DNA of 64,000 nucleotides from assembly GCA_937900695.1 (NCBI GenBank), contig CALCFD010000025.1, positions 16,625 through 80,624 on the forward strand, in the 5' to 3' direction. Under the pieces are notes generated by a model. The model saw nothing but the letters and a program-made list of their open reading frames with translations, ran no database searches and was not told the origin of the DNA. Made by a program: the position numbers and the translations under genes. Below are positions 62,026-64,000 of the stretch, one piece after another (the stretch's first letter is position 1; each line of letters begins with the position of its first letter). Source of the stretch: an uncultured Eubacterium sp. GTDB taxonomy: Bacteria > Bacillota > Clostridia > Peptostreptococcales > Anaerovoracaceae.

Positions 62026-62039
62026 TAAACGGATGTTCG
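62026..62039 (-). promoter_or_regulatory. LexA operator overlapping the lexA promoter
   Basis: On the minus strand CGAACATCCGTTTA fits the Gram-positive SOS box CGAACRNRYGTTYC except two positions. It abuts a TTTACA -35 and a TATCAT -10 with 17-bp spacing. Confidence 0.8.
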
Positions 62040-62164
62040 TGTAAAAGGTGAGAATATAATATATAACTTTTCTGTAATAGAATAAAAAAACTGTTTAATT
62101 ATTTTTTTATTGTGTATAATATAATTATAACAATTGGATTATAAGATTTTAGGAGGAAAAAATC

Positions 62165-62542
62165 ATGAAGAAATTTTTAAGATGTGACCATTGTGGTAAT
62201 TTAGTAGGAGTTATAAATGATGCAGGCGTTCCAATGATTTGTTGTGGACAGCCTTTAACTGAATTAGTACCAAACACAACAGATGCTGCTAATGAAAAGC
62301 ACGTTCCTGTTGTTACAGTTGATGGAGATATTTTAAGAGCAGAAGTTGGAAGTGTTGAACATCCAATGGAAGAAGCTCATTACATTCAGTGGATTTTTGT
62401 AGAAACTGATAAAGGTGGACACAAGAGAACATTTAAGCCAGGTGAAAAACCAGTAGCTGAGTTTAATTTACATGGTGAAAAGCCAGTGGCAGTTTATGAA
62501 TATTGTAACCTACATGGTTTATGGAAGGCAGAAGTTAAATAA
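62165..62542 (+). CDS. dfx: Superoxide reductase (desulfoferrodoxin)
   Basis: A 125-residue two-domain iron protein. The N-terminal desulforedoxin-type Fe centre has C7, C10, C26 and C27; the catalytic Fe(His)4Cys centre has H46, H66, H72, C114 and H117, and E44-K45 match the catalytic Glu-Lys pair. It reduces superoxide to peroxide in anaerobes. AGGAGGAAAA precedes the ATG; its own TATAAT lies at 62115-62120. Confidence 0.96.
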   Translation: MKKFLRCDHCGNLVGVINDAGVPMICCGQPLTELVPNTTDAANEKHVPVVTVDGDILRAEVGSVEHPMEEAHYIQWIFVETDKGGHKRTFKPGEKPVAEFNLHGEKPVAVYEYCNLHGLWKAEVK

Positions 62543-62559
62543 GCTAAACTAGATGATTT

Positions 62560-62597
62560 CAAGGAAGTGTTTATTTTTTAAACATTTCCTTGTTTTT
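62560..62597 (+). terminator. Terminator after superoxide reductase
   Basis: CAAGGAAGTGTTTA / TAAACATTTCCTTG (one G-U) followed by T5. Confidence 0.88.
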
Positions 62598-62600
62598 ATG

Positions 62601-62629
62601 TTGACATGGGATTTGTAATGTGTTACTAT
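62601..62629 (+). promoter_or_regulatory. Promoter of infC-rpmI-rplT
   Basis: Consensus TTGACA (62601-62606), 17-bp spacer, TACTAT (62624-62629). Confidence 0.87.
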
Positions 62630-62639
62630 GTTTAAGTAA

Positions 62640-62760
62640 TTGAAGAAGAAGTTATCCGCTTCTCACCTTAATGGCGTTGCTGCTAGGGTTAATAGATTGA
62701 GATTTACACAAAATTGTGTATTGTTTATAGCGGATAATTTTATATCCGTTTTTTTATGCT
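62640..62760 (+). promoter_or_regulatory. Attenuator leader of the infC operon (L20-leader-like)
   Basis: A terminator (CGGATA / TATCCG at 62731-62748, then seven T) can be excluded by a longer pairing of TTATCCGC (62652-62659) with GCGGATAA (62730-62737). This layout of mutually exclusive structures fits the L20-type leaders of Firmicutes, in which excess L20 promotes termination. Confidence 0.8.
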
Positions 62761-62780
62761 TTTGGAGGAGGTGCAATACC

Positions 62781-63299
62781 ATTAGTAAAGAAACTTTAAT
62801 TAACGAAGAAATTCGTGGTAAGGAATTCAGAGTAATCAGTGAAGATGGCGATCAGTTAGGAATTATGAGCAGAGATGAAGCTTTAGCATTAGCTGATGAG
62901 AGAAATCTAGACCTTGTAAATATTTCACCTAACGCAAAACCACCAGTATGTAAAATTCTGGACTACGGTAAATATCGTTATGAGCTTCAGAAAAGAGAAA
63001 AGGAAGCTAAAAAGAAGCAAAAAAATAATCAGGTTAAGGAAATCAGATTAAGTACTTTTATCGAAGATCATGATATTCAGGTAAAAGGTAAGACAGCTTC
63101 TAAATTCTTAAAGGATGGAGATAAGGTTAAAGTTAGTCTTAGATTCAGAGGAAGAGAAATGGGCTACCAGGCGAGAGGCCATGAAGTAATGGAAAAATTC
63201 GCTGAAGTATGTCAGGATGTTGCTGATATTGAAAAGAAGCCAAAGTTTGAAGGTAGAAGCCTAACTATGGTCTTGACACCAAAATCAGATAAAAAGTAG
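62781..63299 (+). CDS. infC: Translation initiation factor IF-3 (AUU start)
   Basis: A 172-residue factor; the start is placed at ATT (62781), 7 bp after GGAGGAGGTG, because the protein then begins ISKETLINEEIRGKEFRVI as in other IF-3s; no ATG, GTG or TTG is available between the ribosome binding site and the conserved region. An AUU start lets IF-3 limit its own synthesis, as in E. coli and Bacillus. Domains: IF3_N to about 75 (GDQLGIMSRDEALALA, PPVCKILDYGKY), basic linker, IF3_C (RFRGREMGYQARG). Confidence 0.93.
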   Translation: MSKETLINEEIRGKEFRVISEDGDQLGIMSRDEALALADERNLDLVNISPNAKPPVCKILDYGKYRYELQKREKEAKKKQKNNQVKEIRLSTFIEDHDIQVKGKTASKFLKDGDKVKVSLRFRGREMGYQARGHEVMEKFAEVCQDVADIEKKPKFEGRSLTMVLTPKSDKK

Positions 63300-63320
63300 A
63301 TTTTATAGGAGGAATTAGAA

Positions 63321-63521
63321 ATGGCAAAAAATAAAATGAAGTCTCATAGAGGCGCTTGCAAAAGATTTAAGTTAACTGGAACAGGTAAAGTTAAGAGAAA
63401 CAAGGCATATAAAGGTCATATTCTTACTAAGAAGACTGCTAAGAGAAAAAGAGGCTTAAGAAAAGCTACTACACTAACAAGCGCAGATTTAAAGAGAATT
63501 AAGAACGTATTAAGTAAGTAG
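63321..63521 (+). CDS. rpmI: 50S ribosomal protein L35
   Basis: A 66-residue, very basic protein with the L35 pattern KMKSHRGACKRFKLTGTGKVKR and HILTKKTAKRKRGLRKA. AGGAGG precedes the ATG. Usual place between infC and rplT. Confidence 0.97.
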   Translation: MAKNKMKSHRGACKRFKLTGTGKVKRNKAYKGHILTKKTAKRKRGLRKATTLTSADLKRIKNVLSK

Positions 63522-63534
63522 GAGGTAAGAAATA

Positions 63535-63891
63535 ATGGCAAGAGTAAAAAAAGGTGTAAACGCACATAAGAGACATAAAAAAGTTTTAAAGCTAGCTAAG
63601 GGCTTTTATGGACAGAAGAGCAAGGTATTTAAGGCTGCTAATCCAGCAGTTATGAGATCTTTAAGCTCAGCATATGTTGGAAGAAAGAACAAAAAGAGAG
63701 AATACAGAAGACTATGGATCGCTAGAATCAATGCTGGTGCAAGAATGAATAACATTTCATACAGCAGATTAATGAACGGTCTAAAACTTGCAGGTATTGA
63801 AATCAACAGAAAAATGCTATCAGAAATGGCTATTTATGATGCAGAAGGTTTTGCAGTACTATGCGAAACAGCTAAGGAAGCGCTAAAATAG
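63535..63891 (+). CDS. rplT: 50S ribosomal protein L20
   Basis: A 118-residue rRNA-binding and assembly protein (MARVKKGVNAHKRHKKVLKLAKGFYG start; RRLWIARINAGARMNNISYSRLMNGL). It also represses its operon through the leader at 62640-62760. AGGAGG precedes the ATG. Confidence 0.98.
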   Translation: MARVKKGVNAHKRHKKVLKLAKGFYGQKSKVFKAANPAVMRSLSSAYVGRKNKKREYRRLWIARINAGARMNNISYSRLMNGLKLAGIEINRKMLSEMAIYDAEGFAVLCETAKEALK

Positions 63892-63917
63892 ACTGATTTT
63901 CAACTATAAAATTTTAT

Positions 63918-63951
63918 AGAACTGATATAATTAATATATCAGTTCTTTTTT
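63918..63951 (+). terminator. Terminator after rplT
   Basis: AGAACTGATATA / TATATCAGTTCT, 12 bp, followed by T-run ending at 63951. Confidence 0.93.
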
Positions 63952-63952
63952 A

Positions 63953-64000
63953 GTTTGCGCGCCATGGGCGCGCTCTAACGGGTGTAAGTCCCGAACACGC
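63953..64000 (+). mobile_element. 5' end of a probable group IIC intron (continues outside window)
   Basis: The last 48 bases begin GTTTGCGCGCCATGGGCGCG, a hairpin, then CTCTAACGGGTGTAAGTCCC and GAACACGC. From memory this follows the 5' end of group IIC introns such as that of Oceanobacillus iheyensis (GTGTGCCCGGCATGGGTGCA, then GTCTATAGGGTGAGAGTCCC and GAAC). GC content rises sharply against the genome. It starts one base after the rplT terminator T-run, exactly the insertion site type of IIC introns. The intron-encoded reverse transcriptase would lie to the right. Confidence 0.75.

Noticed and set aside
62640..62780. N-terminal extension of IF-3
   Set aside because: It translates the structured leader; the conserved protein starts at the AUU codon behind the ribosome binding site.

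Overview
The window is a chromosomal segment of a low-GC, anaerobic member of the Firmicutes, most likely class Clostridia. The evidence is AT-rich codon use, AGGAGG-type ribosome binding sites, a T-box leader on ileS, class I superoxide reductase, an EFR1-type flavodoxin/ferredoxin protein, a V-type ATPase, and the order rimP-nusA-rnpM-ylxQ-infB-rbfA-nrnA-truB-ribF. I cannot name the genus from sequence alone.

Layout. 1-7.4 kb: the tail of a MATE transporter, then an accessory stretch with decayed genes (a macro-domain/ATP-grasp chimera and a metallophosphoesterase with an internal stop), then recQ, an FMN-dependent PPOX-type protein with a zinc-ribbon-like head, a Nudix hydrolase, and a large multidomain ATP-grasp protein. 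7.5-14.8 kb: a tyrosine phosphatase, then a divergent XRE-cupin regulator facing an operon of TauE-type exporter, ornithine-cyclodeaminase-family oxidoreductase, 4-OT-like tautomerase and a highly divergent IlvD/Edd-family dehydratase. An ArgZ/archaeal-OCD-like protein and an AIM24-like protein follow. 15-28.6 kb: the translation/RNA superoperon (rimP to ribF), an EFR1 protein, an aminopeptidase P, rpsO and pnp. 28.7-32.1 kb: T-box-controlled ileS. 32.3-40.9 kb: a nine-gene V-type ATPase operon in the order of the Enterococcus ntpFIKECGABD operon, with Na+-type residues in the rotor subunit. 41-52.8 kb: rlmN, a P-loop protein, a CoA-pyrophosphatase-like Nudix enzyme, a nitrilase-family amidase, a BMP lipoprotein, a YgiQ-type radical SAM protein, an orphan DNA methyltransferase, a YitT protein, a VanRS-like two-component system, a C39-type secreted peptidase and an Mrp/Nbp35 ATPase. 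52.8-55.2 kb: a small island of tiny genes, two paralogous ribbon-helix-helix proteins and many perfect hairpins, ending at the 3' end of a tRNA-Arg(UCG) gene; this looks like the remnant of an integrated element. 55.4-62.6 kb: an AlkD-like protein, a two-gene LysO exporter, a MoxR/VWA pair, a LysR regulator divergent from a YeiH-type transporter, lexA with its own operator, and superoxide reductase. 62.6-64 kb: infC (AUU start, attenuator leader), rpmI and rplT, and then, immediately after the rplT terminator, the 5' end of what looks like a group IIC intron that runs out of the window.

Most notable. (1) IleRS is of the eukaryote-like type 2, and its HIGH signature is swapped to G-I-H-H, the arrangement reported for mupirocin-hyper-resistant enzymes. 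(2) The regulator/TauE/OCD/tautomerase/IlvD-like operon has no pathway I recognise, and its dehydratase lacks residues that normally bind the Fe-S cluster and Mg2+. (3) The protein at 5606-7357 appears to join an EF-Tu-domain-2-like module, an ATP-grasp domain and a DUF1871-like tail. (4) The pnp ribosome binding site lies exactly in the loop of a perfect 9-bp hairpin. (5) There is a tRNA-Arg-associated micro-island. (6) There is a probable group IIC intron at the right edge. All family names are from recognition of motifs; no database search was run.
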